Of a stretch of DNA of 47,993 nucleotides, positions 32,434 through 40,901 are shown piece by piece; the first letter of the stretch is position 1; the number at the start of each line of letters is the position of its first letter. The notes beneath the pieces are model-generated. The model was not told the DNA's origin. It did not search any database and worked only from the letters and a program-made list of their open reading frames with translations. The DNA comes from Fretibacterium sp. (GTDB taxonomy: Bacteria; Synergistota; Synergistia; Synergistales; Aminobacteriaceae). The translations under genes and the position numbers were made by a program. Location of the stretch: assembly GCA_024681935.1 (NCBI GenBank), contig JAIKZX010000016.1, positions 1 through 47,993 of the forward strand, read 5' to 3'.

Positions 32434-32442
32434 ATTATAACA
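32434..32442 (-). promoter_or_regulatory. Extended -10 promoter upstream of the broken secreted-protein gene
   Basis: On the minus strand TGTTATAAT is an exact extended -10 (TGnTATAAT) located about 32 nt before the ATG at 32402. No -35 box is needed for this promoter class and none is evident. Confidence 0.45.
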
Positions 32443-32516
32443 TTGCCTAGTTTTTTTCGCCGGAAAACCATAGGCCATCTCCATAACGGCAGAGTAATAG
32501 TTGCTCATAAAACAAT

Positions 32517-33851
32517 TTACACCCTCATAATCATCCGGGCAATGAGAAAGTAGACCGTAAGGCTCCCGGCGTCCACAATGGTGGTAACAATGGGCGCAGC
32601 CATGAGCGCAGGGTCAAACTTCAGGGCCTTGGCCAGGAGAGGCAGCATCCCGCCGACTGTCTGGGCAAAGATGACCGTGGCGAAGAGGCTGGCCCCCACC
32701 GTCAGCGACAGAGCAACGTTTCCGCTCAGAGCATACTTGTACGCAGCATTGAAAATCGCCAGAGCCCCGCCCACAAGAAGACTTACGCGCAACTCCTTGA
32801 ACAGCACCCTGAAGGCGTCCCCCAGCCTCAGTTCCCCAACCGCCATGCCGCGGATAACGAGCGTGGAGGATTGGGAGCCGGCGTTTCCCCCCGTATCCAT
32901 CAGCATGGGAATGGCCGCGATGAGGGTGGGGACAGCGGCGAAAACAGCTTGATAATGCATGATAATCTCCCCGGACAGCGTGGCCGACACCATCAGCACC
33001 ATCAGCCACAGAATACGCTTCCTCGCAAGCTCCAGCACGCCAGTATCCAGATAAGGTTCGTCAAAGGGGACCATGGCCGCCATCTTATGAAAGTCCTCCG
33101 TGCTCTCCTCCTCGAGGACCTCCATCGCGTCGTCAACCGTCACGATACCGACCAGGTGGCGCTCGGAGTCCACGACGGGCAGCGCAATAAAGTCGTACTT
33201 CTGGAAAAGCTCCGTCACCTTTTCCCTGTCGTCGCTCGTGGTGACGCAAATCAGGTTCGTGTCACTCATGATATCTCCGATACGGTCCCCATACTGCGAG
33301 AGAAGCAGAGTCCGCACCGTCACAACCCCAATGAGGACACGGTGGACATCCACAACATAACAGGTGTAGATAGTCTCCTTATCCATCCCCACCTCGCGGA
33401 TGTGATGAAAAGCCTCTTCGACGGTCATGTTTGCCTTTAGGTCAATATACTCCGTGGTCATAATACTGCCCGCGGAGTCCTCATGGTACTGAAGGAGCTG
33501 ATTGATCCCCCGCCGCGTCTCGTCGCTGGCGTTTTTCAGGATACGCTTCACCACATTGGCCGGCAAATCCTCAACAAGATCCGCCGCATCGTCCAGAAAA
33601 AGCTCATCCACAATGCGTCCCAACTCCGGGTCCGACAACAGAGCAACAAGCTCCTCCTTCGTATCAGGGGACAGGTATGAGAAGACCTCGGCCGCCAGAT
33701 CCTGGGACAGGGCGCGGAACAACGCAACACGCTCCTCCGGGGCGAGGGCATCCATCACATCCGCCAGGTCCGCTGCGTTGATTTCTCCCGCAAACTCCCT
33801 GAGCTCCTTGATCCGTTTTCCCTCGATAAGATTCATGATCTGATCGAACAT
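32517..33851 (-). CDS. mgtE: MgtE-type magnesium transporter
   Basis: A 444-aa Mg2+ channel/transporter. The N-terminal superhelical MgtE_N domain (about 1-125, ADLADVMDALAPEERVALFRAL, ELGRIVDELFLDDAADLVEDLP) is followed by two CBS domains (about 135-250) that sense intracellular Mg2+. Five C-terminal membrane helices carry the pore motif PMLMDTGGNAGSQSSTLVIRGMAVGEL. Length is normal. ATG has GGGGGA upstream. It is the last gene of the decarboxylase-mutY-hflK-hflC-mgtE row, 14 nt after hflC. Confidence 0.95.
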   Translation of the reverse strand: MFDQIMNLIEGKRIKELREFAGEINAADLADVMDALAPEERVALFRALSQDLAAEVFSYLSPDTKEELVALLSDPELGRIVDELFLDDAADLVEDLPANVVKRILKNASDETRRGINQLLQYHEDSAGSIMTTEYIDLKANMTVEEAFHHIREVGMDKETIYTCYVVDVHRVLIGVVTVRTLLLSQYGDRIGDIMSDTNLICVTTSDDREKVTELFQKYDFIALPVVDSERHLVGIVTVDDAMEVLEEESTEDFHKMAAMVPFDEPYLDTGVLELARKRILWLMVLMVSATLSGEIIMHYQAVFAAVPTLIAAIPMLMDTGGNAGSQSSTLVIRGMAVGELRLGDAFRVLFKELRVSLLVGGALAIFNAAYKYALSGNVALSLTVGASLFATVIFAQTVGGMLPLLAKALKFDPALMAAPIVTTIVDAGSLTVYFLIARMIMRV

Positions 33852-33865
33852 GGACTATTATCCCC

Positions 33866-34738
33866 CTATTTTCCGTAGAGCACCTTCGTAAGGGGGGAAT
33901 CTTTGTCAAGGATTACCGTCTTGTTTTCTCCGGACAGAGATCTCTTCAGCGCATCGAGAGAGCGTATATAATTGTAAAACTCTGCCTTCTCCGGAGTGTC
34001 ATAGGCGCTCTTCAAAATTCTCATATATTCCGCCTCGCCCTCCGCAATCAGGATATCCGCATTCCTCCTGGCATTGGCAACTTTAATGGCGACCTCTTTA
34101 TCCGTTGCATTTTGTATCTTCTGCGCCTCAGACTTCCCCTCAGCCGCGTAAGAGGCTGCGATATTCTGCCGCTCGGAAATCATGCGCTCATAAACGGCAG
34201 CCTTGTTATCGTTGGGCAGATCAAGGGCCTTGATTTGCGTTTGAAGTATAACAATTCCATAACCACCGATGTCGCTGTTAGACTCCTCAGTGATTGTCCT
34301 GGAGAGGCGTTCACCCCTTGCCTCAATGACCTCATCCTGACTCATGGAGGAGATGGCGTTCTTCACGGCGTTATACACCGCTGCCTCAATCCGTTCCTGG
34401 GCTCTTGGCTCGACAGCGTTCAGCGTCTGAACGTACTTCACCGGGTCTGAGACGCGCCACATCACAAAGTTGTCCGCAATCATCGATTTCTTATCCCGCG
34501 TGATGACGCCAGAAGCAGGCATATCATAGAGGTGGATTTTCTTTGAGATATTCTGCGTGCTCTGAATGACGGGCAGTTTGAACTTGATACCAGGCGTATC
34601 CGTTACATGAACAATCCGGCCAAACTGAAACACAACCACATACTCGTTTTGCTGGACAACGTAAAACGAAAGCGGCAGAGATAATAAAACAATAATACCG
34701 ACAAATCCCAAAGCAACCTTCAGAACAAAACCACGCAT
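33866..34738 (-). CDS. hflC: HflC-like SPFH/band 7 membrane protein
   Basis: A 290-aa inner-membrane protein with one N-terminal helix (about 5-27, VLKVALGFVGIIVLLSLPLSFYVV) and an SPFH domain (YVVVFQFGRIVHVTDTPGIKFKLPVIQ). A long helical region follows with the HflC hallmark YGIVILQTQIKALDLPNDNKAAVYERMISERQNIAASYAAEGKSEAQKIQ. With HflK it forms a large cage around the FtsH protease and controls membrane-protein turnover. ATG at 34738 has GGAGG 9 nt upstream; the TTG at 34744 is too close to that RBS. It lies 18 nt after hflK. Confidence 0.92.
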   Translation of the reverse strand: MRGFVLKVALGFVGIIVLLSLPLSFYVVQQNEYVVVFQFGRIVHVTDTPGIKFKLPVIQSTQNISKKIHLYDMPASGVITRDKKSMIADNFVMWRVSDPVKYVQTLNAVEPRAQERIEAAVYNAVKNAISSMSQDEVIEARGERLSRTITEESNSDIGGYGIVILQTQIKALDLPNDNKAAVYERMISERQNIAASYAAEGKSEAQKIQNATDKEVAIKVANARRNADILIAEGEAEYMRILKSAYDTPEKAEFYNYIRSLDALKRSLSGENKTVILDKDSPLTKVLYGK

Positions 34739-34756
34739 TATCAAATTCCTCCTCCC

Positions 34757-35674
34757 TTAGAATTTCTCCAGCGGTATGAGCTGCTGTGTCCTGCCATCCG
34801 TGATGATGACCTTCAGATCAGGCAGCGTCTCCTCCATCGCCTCATAAAGGAGCCTTTGACGTGTGATGAGAGGGTAGGCCTGATATTCTTTGTACATATT
34901 GTTAAAACGTGCGGCCTGCCCCTGCGCTTCCGAAATACGAGCCTGCTTCACCGCTTCCGCCTCCTGCAATATCTGGTCGGCCTGAGCCTCGGCCAGAGGA
35001 AGCTGTTCAGACTGGTACTTCTTAGCCACGTTAATGGTCGTTTCCTTTCCCTGCTTCGCCGTTTCAACTTCCTTAAACGCCTGAACGATTTCTGCCGTAG
35101 GCGGGGCAGCGTCCTGTACGGTGAGATTGACGCACTGGAGACCAACATGATACTCCCGAAGCATGCTTGTCAGAGCGTCCTTCACCTCCGCCTGGATACG
35201 ACTCTTCCCCGTAGTAATCACATCATCCACTGTATAGTTCACCACCGTACTGCGTATGCAGGCAAGGACCATGTTACGCAGAATATCTTCCGGCGCGCTC
35301 GTCTGATAAAGGTACTCAATAGGATCGGATACCTTATACTCAAGGTAGAAATCCACGTTGACGAGATTGAAATCTGATGTAATCATAATTCCCTCGTCGT
35401 CAATGGTGATGTTTTGGCCATTTCCGGCTACGGTATACCCTATCCCCGTCCCATGTGTTGTCATATCAACAATTTTACATTTCTGGAGATAGGGAATCTT
35501 GAAATACAGTCCGGCTGTGTCCGTTCGAACAATATCTCCGAACATCGTGATAACGGCCTGTTCCTGTTCTCCAACAATATAAAACCCATCTAAAATTGTA
35601 GCTACAACAGCAAGAACAACTACTGCAAAGATGATAAAATACCGATTACCCCTGTCACGTAAGAATGAAAACAT
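34757..35674 (-). CDS. hflK: HflK-like SPFH/band 7 membrane protein
   Basis: A 305-aa inner-membrane protein, partner of HflC in the FtsH-associated complex. One N-terminal helix (YFIIFAVVVLAVVATILDGFYIV) is followed by the SPFH domain (QEQAVITMFGDIVRTDTAGLYFKIPYL) and the HflK-type helix LTVQDAAPPTAEIVQAFKEVETAKQGKETTINVAKKYQSEQLPLAEAQADQI. The Gly-rich N-terminal stretch of enterobacterial HflK is absent, common outside proteobacteria. ATG at 35674 is preferred to the TTG at 35695, which overlaps the AAAGGAG sequence. No ftsH gene is in this window. Confidence 0.92.
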   Translation of the reverse strand: MFSFLRDRGNRYFIIFAVVVLAVVATILDGFYIVGEQEQAVITMFGDIVRTDTAGLYFKIPYLQKCKIVDMTTHGTGIGYTVAGNGQNITIDDEGIMITSDFNLVNVDFYLEYKVSDPIEYLYQTSAPEDILRNMVLACIRSTVVNYTVDDVITTGKSRIQAEVKDALTSMLREYHVGLQCVNLTVQDAAPPTAEIVQAFKEVETAKQGKETTINVAKKYQSEQLPLAEAQADQILQEAEAVKQARISEAQGQAARFNNMYKEYQAYPLITRQRLLYEAMEETLPDLKVIITDGRTQQLIPLEKF

Positions 35675-35709
35675 TCCTGGTTTCGCTCCTTTCAAACTTA
35701 TTCTATTGA

Positions 35710-36801
35710 TTACAAAATATCAATTTTCTCAAAGCAGGCAAGAAACTTGCGGCTTGGCGCTGGCAGCGAAACATCATCCAGTTCACGTAAAGAAAAGAAA
35801 CGCCATGTCTCATCTGGTAACGTACCCTCCACGCTGCAGGTCACGACCTGAGCCCGGACATGGTGCGTAGTAAAAGAAAAACTTGTATATCCAACTTCTT
35901 TTGGAGAATTCCTGTCAGGAGAGAGGTTCAGGCCACAGGATACACACCAGGCATCGAAGTCCTCCCAGAAATTCCCGCTTCTCAAAAACCATGGGATTTC
36001 CCACATAGCTGCCCAAAGTCCCTTATTGGGACGGCGATGAAGCAAAATCCCCTTATGAATCGAAGAAACAGCCAAGACCCCCCAGGCCTCATCTCTGGAG
36101 ATAGGAGCACGTTGCCGTGGCAGGGGAAGCTCCGCCTCTCGTCCTGTTTTACGGGCAAGACAATAGTTTTCCCACGGGCATTCTCCGCAGAAGGGAACAC
36201 CTCCCCGCGAGGGCGTGCAGACCATTGCCCCAAGATCCATGAGCGCCTGATTGAATTCACGGGGGCTTATCCTCTTTCTGCTGCGGTTGTTTCTGTCATT
36301 CAGCATAGAGGAGACGGCCTCCGTGACCCTATGCCGGAGCGCTGCCGACCCTGACGGTTCCTCTATACCCAACAGCCGGGAAATAACGCGTTCCACATTT
36401 CCATCAACTGCCGGCACAGGAAGATTATAGCCAATGCTGGCGATGGCTCCAGCCGTGTACGCTCCTATCCCTGGGAAGGTGCGCAGCTCCTCCGCCGGCG
36501 CAGGGGGAGAAGTATATCCGGCTTCCGCCATGGCACGCGCGGCCTTTAACAAATTTCGGCAGCGGGAGTAATATCCCAGCCCCTCCCACAGTTTCAGTGC
36601 TTCTGTTTCGTCCGCAGCAGCCAAAGATCTTAAATCCGGCCAACGGATTATCCAGCGTTCAAAGTAGGGAATGACTGTTCCCACCTGTGTCTGCTGCAGC
36701 ATGAATTCCGAGACGAGGATTTTGTAAGGATCATACCCATCACGCCAGGGGAGCGCCCGCGCGTGTGCCCGGAACCACTCCACGAGGAGCCAGGGAATCA
36801 T
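35710..36801 (-). CDS. mutY: A/G-specific adenine DNA glycosylase
   Basis: A 363-aa base-excision repair enzyme that removes adenine opposite 8-oxoguanine. The N-terminal helical domain has PYKILVSEFMLQQTQVGTVIPYF, the helix-hairpin-helix LRTFPGIGAYTAGAIASI and the catalytic aspartate in VDGNVERVISRLLGI. The [4Fe-4S] ligands are in VCTPSRGGVPFCGECPWENYC. The first spacing is C-x9-C rather than the usual C-x6-C, a 3-residue insertion. The C-terminal part (about 225-355) is the NUDIX-like 8-oxoG recognition domain. The ATG overlaps the decarboxylase stop by 1 nt (TGATG), so the two are coupled. Confidence 0.93.
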   Translation of the reverse strand: MIPWLLVEWFRAHARALPWRDGYDPYKILVSEFMLQQTQVGTVIPYFERWIIRWPDLRSLAAADETEALKLWEGLGYYSRCRNLLKAARAMAEAGYTSPPAPAEELRTFPGIGAYTAGAIASIGYNLPVPAVDGNVERVISRLLGIEEPSGSAALRHRVTEAVSSMLNDRNNRSRKRISPREFNQALMDLGAMVCTPSRGGVPFCGECPWENYCLARKTGREAELPLPRQRAPISRDEAWGVLAVSSIHKGILLHRRPNKGLWAAMWEIPWFLRSGNFWEDFDAWCVSCGLNLSPDRNSPKEVGYTSFSFTTHHVRAQVVTCSVEGTLPDETWRFFSLRELDDVSLPAPSRKFLACFEKIDIL

Positions 36802-37931
36802 CAGCCCTTCTCCGTCTCCCAGACGACCGTTCGGGAAATCGGAAAGCCGTTGAACTGTGTCGCGCTTGCCGTCGAGTATGCGCCAATATCTGTGATAAGC
36901 AAGGGGTCCCCCACCTCAAGGCGAGGCAGGGGAATGTCGCGATAGAGCACATCGATCCCATCACAACTTGGTCCCGCCACGATAGAGGGGATTGTCTCCC
37001 CCGAGGCAAAGCAGGTCAGAGGGTAAGTCCAATGATCAAAAAGGATGCCCGAAAAGGCGCCGTAGATGCCCTCATTTAAAATGTACCATGGCTTGCCGCC
37101 GCGATTTTTTATCCCAATAACGGAGGCGACGAGGTTCACTGCCGTTCCGCAGATGAATCGGCCGGGTTCGCACCAAACCGAAGTGTCCGGGAAAAGACGG
37201 TCCAGCTGCCCGTTAATTGTTTCCAGCATTTGTGTGATATCGGGAGCCACCCCGTTCGCTGGGGAAATGGGAAACCCACCGCCAATATCAAGATTCGTCA
37301 GGTGTATTCCACTGTCCTCCGCAGCGTCGAAGAGTTCGCGGCATACCCCCAGCGCCTCCTCATAGGCCTGAGAGGTCATCGACTGGCTGCCCACATGAAA
37401 ACAAATCCCCGCTGGGTTCAATCCTGCCTGGGCCGCAGTCTTCAGGAGGTTCAGAGCCTCCTCTGGCTCTGTCCCAAATTTTGAGTTTAAATCCACTAAT
37501 GCTCCGCTGTTGTGAACACTGATGCGCACGAGGACATCGGCACCAGGCACGTACTGCGCCATCTTGGGGACCTCGCTGACGTCATCGAAAGTGAAGCGCC
37601 GCACATGTAAATGCTGCGCTGTCCCCAACCCATCAAAATCCTTGACAGGGTTCGCGTAAATCATCCGGGAGGCCACTATGCCCAGCTCATGAAGCTGACG
37701 CATCTCACCCCCTGAGGCCACATCGAAGTTCGAGCCCAGTGAAGCCAAACGCCGGAGAATCGCCGTGGTTGAGTTTGATTTCATGGCATAACAAATCTGT
37801 GCCCTCGGAAGGTGTTGACGGAGAAAACGATAGTTCTCCTCGACCTTCTCAAGTGAAACCACCAGAAAGGGCGTCCTGAAGCGGGAAATCAGAAATTGTA
37901 CTTCCTGTTCCGAGAGCTTGAAATTATCCAT
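36801..37931 (-). CDS. Ornithine/lysine-type PLP decarboxylase (alanine-racemase fold, fold type III)
   Basis: A 376-aa cytoplasmic decarboxylase of the eukaryote-like ODC family, which includes ornithine, lysine and diaminopimelate decarboxylases. It has the PLP-lysine motif ICYAMKSNSTTAILRRLASLGSNFDVASGGE, then ICFHVGSQSM, LDIGGGFPI, CEPGRFICG (phosphate and aspartate contacts) and the substrate-site motif AGPSCDGIDVLYRD, typical of ODC/LDC rather than LysA. It would make putrescine or cadaverine. ATG at 37931 has GGAG 6 nt upstream, better than 37943. It heads the row with mutY, hflK, hflC and mgtE; no other polyamine gene is visible. Confidence 0.88.
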   Translation of the reverse strand: MDNFKLSEQEVQFLISRFRTPFLVVSLEKVEENYRFLRQHLPRAQICYAMKSNSTTAILRRLASLGSNFDVASGGEMRQLHELGIVASRMIYANPVKDFDGLGTAQHLHVRRFTFDDVSEVPKMAQYVPGADVLVRISVHNSGALVDLNSKFGTEPEEALNLLKTAAQAGLNPAGICFHVGSQSMTSQAYEEALGVCRELFDAAEDSGIHLTNLDIGGGFPISPANGVAPDITQMLETINGQLDRLFPDTSVWCEPGRFICGTAVNLVASVIGIKNRGGKPWYILNEGIYGAFSGILFDHWTYPLTCFASGETIPSIVAGPSCDGIDVLYRDIPLPRLEVGDPLLITDIGAYSTASATQFNGFPISRTVVWETEKG

Positions 37932-38064
37932 AACCGTCTCCATCCTTTGCAGCCATAATCAAGCTCGGTCCTCCTCCGTACTACCCATGGGACAGAGCTT
38001 AAGCGCCGGTAATATAGATTGAATCCGCGTCGCTGTCAAGGACCCCGGCTTGTTTATTTTGCTG

Positions 38065-39552
38065 CTATGATGACGTCTCAGCCGGCAATGGCAGGGCGGC
38101 GAGAATGTGCGTTCCCTTGCCGGGTTCAGAAGTTATGGTGAGGGTTCCCCCCATGAGCGACATCCGCTCCGTCATGTTCGCCAGACCGCGGTGTCCCTGA
38201 AGACGAAGGGCCTCATGGCTGATGTTCGCGTCAAACCCCTTACCGTTGTCCCAGATATCAAGGTGAAGGCTTTCTCCCTCTCCTTTCGATCCCTCGTTCA
38301 AGGAGAGGGCTGTGCGGACCTCCGTCGCCTCCCCATGCCGAACGGCGTTCGAGACAGCTTCCTGAAGAATGCGTAAAAAGGAGAGCGTCGTCTCCGAACT
38401 CACATCAAGATTACGCACATCTCGTTGTCTGCTCCCGTCAGCAGGCTCTTCAATATCTAAGATTACGGGGATATCGTAATTCTGCGAAAGGCGCTCCACC
38501 AGTTCCGTAAGCGTCTCCGTCAGTCCCAAATCAACCCACGGCGGCGCCAGCTCATCGCAGAGGGAGCGCAGCTCGCGCACGACCGTCTTGGCAAGCCCCT
38601 CCACTCGCTTGATACGAGGCAGAGGAGAGGGCTGGTCCGAAGGCCCCCTGTTTTGGTTTTGCTGCTCCGTCTCATCCAATGTCATATGGATTTGCTGAAG
38701 AAGCGCTGTGATATCCTGAAGCGGCCCGTCATGGATTTCCCGCGCCATATCCACCCGCTCCTTCTCCTGGACCCGCACTATGTCCTGGACATAGCGGTTG
38801 CGAAGAGTGTCCCGCTCCACTGCTGCCTTGGCAAAGCGCATCAGGGCATCCTGGACGCTTTCGATCTCTTTCACTGCCCCGCGGTCCACCTCGCCCGGAA
38901 CATCCTTGCCAACACGAAGGTTATTGATTTCGGCCACAATGGACTTCAACGGCAGGACAAGGCGGCTCCAGAGAAGGCGTATCGCCCAGAAGCTGCCGAG
39001 CGTCATGAGAACGATGAGCGCGGGCCACATGCGAGCCACCTTGACGAGTCCCCCAAGAAGCTGGTCCCAGGAGACGGCCGCAACAACGTACCCGTCCCCT
39101 CGCGTGAGGGGATAGATTGCGAGAGTGTACTGCGCGCCCTGCTTGTCCTCAACACGGACCGCTTTGCCAATAGGCAAATCCTTGCGCCAGATAGCAGCGA
39201 TGTTCATTGCCCCAGGCGAGGCCATAATGACCCGGCCTTCCAGGCTGATGAGTGCCACCCATCCGGGAATGGACGGCCCCCAGGAGAAGAAGGGATAACC
39301 CGTCATATCGCTGAGGAAAGGCAGGGCTCCAAGGGGGGTGTTGGAGCTCATATGATAAGCCATGCTCTCCGCAAGGTCCTGAACGTAGGAACTTACGGCA
39401 GCCTCCATCGCGCGTTCCTGAGTGACCATGCCCGCCACCGCCACCAAAACGACGGCGACGGAAGGCAGGATCAGGGCGCAGAGGAGAAAGGCCAAAAAAT
39501 GGTGCCTAGGTCGGAATGAGCCGTGGAGAGCACCCTTTATCCTCGACAGCAT
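38065..39552 (-). CDS. NarL-type membrane sensor histidine kinase (HisKA_3)
   Basis: A 495-aa inner-membrane kinase. A first helix at about 17-42 (HHFLAFLLCALILPSVAVVLVAVAGMV) and a second at about 178-200 (PALIVLMTLGSFWAIRLLW) enclose a dCache-like extracytoplasmic sensor region of about 130 residues. A HAMP-like linker and the HisKA_3 box EKERVDMAREIHDGPLQDITALLQQ follow. The HATPase has EAVSNAVRHGEA, DNGKGFD and GHRGLANMTERMSLMGG. It lies 8 nt after its response regulator. The signal is unknown. The phosphorylated His is in REIHDGP. Confidence 0.93.
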   Translation of the reverse strand: MLSRIKGALHGSFRPRHHFLAFLLCALILPSVAVVLVAVAGMVTQERAMEAAVSSYVQDLAESMAYHMSSNTPLGALPFLSDMTGYPFFSWGPSIPGWVALISLEGRVIMASPGAMNIAAIWRKDLPIGKAVRVEDKQGAQYTLAIYPLTRGDGYVVAAVSWDQLLGGLVKVARMWPALIVLMTLGSFWAIRLLWSRLVLPLKSIVAEINNLRVGKDVPGEVDRGAVKEIESVQDALMRFAKAAVERDTLRNRYVQDIVRVQEKERVDMAREIHDGPLQDITALLQQIHMTLDETEQQNQNRGPSDQPSPLPRIKRVEGLAKTVVRELRSLCDELAPPWVDLGLTETLTELVERLSQNYDIPVILDIEEPADGSRQRDVRNLDVSSETTLSFLRILQEAVSNAVRHGEATEVRTALSLNEGSKGEGESLHLDIWDNGKGFDANISHEALRLQGHRGLANMTERMSLMGGTLTITSEPGKGTHILAALPLPAETSS

Positions 39553-39560
39553 GGGACGTC

Positions 39561-40211
39561 TTACTCCTCGTCCTCCAGAATCTCCTCAAGGGTGACAACC
39601 CCATATTTGAGGGCCAACAGAAGGGCCTCGGTCTTGTTTTTCGAGCCCAACTTGTCGTAAATAGAGGCCAGATGAGTCTGGACCGTACGCTCGCTGATGA
39701 ACAGACGTTTGGCCACCTCTTTGCTGGAGAGCCCTCTGGCAGCTAACAGCAGGACCTCCCTTTCCCGCGCGGACAGCTGTTCGGGGATAAAATCGCTCTC
39801 CCCCATCACGGAGGCAACCTCCGGATCAAGGTAGAGCCCTCCCTTGGCGACAGTGTTAATAGCGGACGTCAGTTCACGCGGACTCACCGTCTTGAGAACA
39901 AAGCCCCTTGCCCCCGCGCGAAGCGAGGCCATAACATACTGCTGAGCGTCATAGGAGGTCAGCATGACCGTTGCGGTGGAAAGCCCTTCGTTCTTCACCT
40001 TCTGGGCGACAGCAACACCGTCCAGGCCCGGCATACGGATATCCAGCAGGGCCACGTCAGGCTTTATCTCCTGTATCTGTTCCCACGCCCTGATGCCGTC
40101 CTCCGCCTCCGCCACAAGTTCAAAAGAGCTCTCGCGGCGAAGAAATTCCGCGATGCCCGCCCGGGTCAGCGGGTGGTCATCTGCCAAAAGGATTTTGATT
40201 TTTGTGCTCAT
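39561..40211 (-). CDS. NarL/FixJ-family response regulator
   Basis: A 216-aa regulator: receiver domain (about 1-120, IKILLADDHPLTRAGIAEFL, phosphorylated Asp in VALLDIRMPGLDGV, TVMLTSYDAQQY, GFVLKTVSP) and a LuxR-type HTH (about 148-210, LSAREREVLLLAARGLSSKEVAKRLFISERTVQTHLASIYDKLG). ATG follows AGGAGAGGA. It is co-transcribed with the HD protein upstream (14 nt) and the HisKA_3 kinase downstream (8 nt), its evident partner. Confidence 0.95.
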   Translation of the reverse strand: MSTKIKILLADDHPLTRAGIAEFLRRESSFELVAEAEDGIRAWEQIQEIKPDVALLDIRMPGLDGVAVAQKVKNEGLSTATVMLTSYDAQQYVMASLRAGARGFVLKTVSPRELTSAINTVAKGGLYLDPEVASVMGESDFIPEQLSAREREVLLLAARGLSSKEVAKRLFISERTVQTHLASIYDKLGSKNKTEALLLALKYGVVTLEEILEDEE

Positions 40212-40225
40212 CTTTCTGTCCTCTC

Positions 40226-40792
40226 CTACATTCCAATCTGTTTTTCAATGGGGCGCAGAGCTTTAATGGTCTCGTCGATCACCGTGTCCAGCGGCATCCC
40301 CATCTTCTCGGCCCCTTCTTTGATAATCTCGCGATTCACCCCGCGAGCAAAGGCCTTATCCTTCCACTTCTTCTTGACGGATTTCAGTTCCAGATCTGCC
40401 AGTGATTTCGAAGGTCGTACCAGTCCCGCTGTGATAACCAGCCCCGTCAGTTCGTCGATGGTGAAGAGCGTGCGTTCCATGGCGTTGGACGGTTCGACAT
40501 CAGAGCATATCCCATAGCCGTGTGACACTACGGCGTGAATGATGTCCTCATCCACCCCCGCCTCGTGCAACATTTCCGGTGCGACGTGGCAGTGCCGCTC
40601 CGGCGTGTTCGTTGTCTGCTCCCAGTCAATGTCGTGCAGCAGACCCACAATGCCCCACAGGTCCTCGTCCTCCCCGGTGAGCTTCGCAAAATGCCGCATG
40701 GTGCCTTCCACGGCCAGAGCATGGTGGATGTGGGACTCTTCCTTATTATACTTTCTCAATATTTCAAGTGCCTGATTCCGGCTAGGTCTCAC
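40226..40792 (-). CDS. HD-domain (HDIG-like) hydrolase
   Basis: A 188-aa cytoplasmic HD-superfamily protein. The metal site is seen as ESHIHHALAVEGTMRHFA, GLLHDIDWEQ (the HD pair), PERHCHVAPEML and HAVVSHGYG. It is close to the widespread stand-alone HDIG hydrolases of anaerobes; nucleotide or phosphoester substrates are likely. The track start at 40819 lacks an RBS; GTG at 40792 has GGAGGAGAGG upstream and fits. It is the first gene before the NarL-type two-component pair, so it may be functionally tied to that system. Its C-terminal third is helical and unassigned. Confidence 0.83.
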   Translation of the reverse strand: MRPSRNQALEILRKYNKEESHIHHALAVEGTMRHFAKLTGEDEDLWGIVGLLHDIDWEQTTNTPERHCHVAPEMLHEAGVDEDIIHAVVSHGYGICSDVEPSNAMERTLFTIDELTGLVITAGLVRPSKSLADLELKSVKKKWKDKAFARGVNREIIKEGAEKMGMPLDTVIDETIKALRPIEKQIGM

Positions 40793-40901
40793 GGAACCTC
40801 TCCTCCTCATAAAGAACAATTTGTATTATTATATCTTCTAATTCTGGAACTTCCCTCTCATAGAAGGCTGATATTTGAGGGGAGAACTTTACGGTAAAGG
40901 A

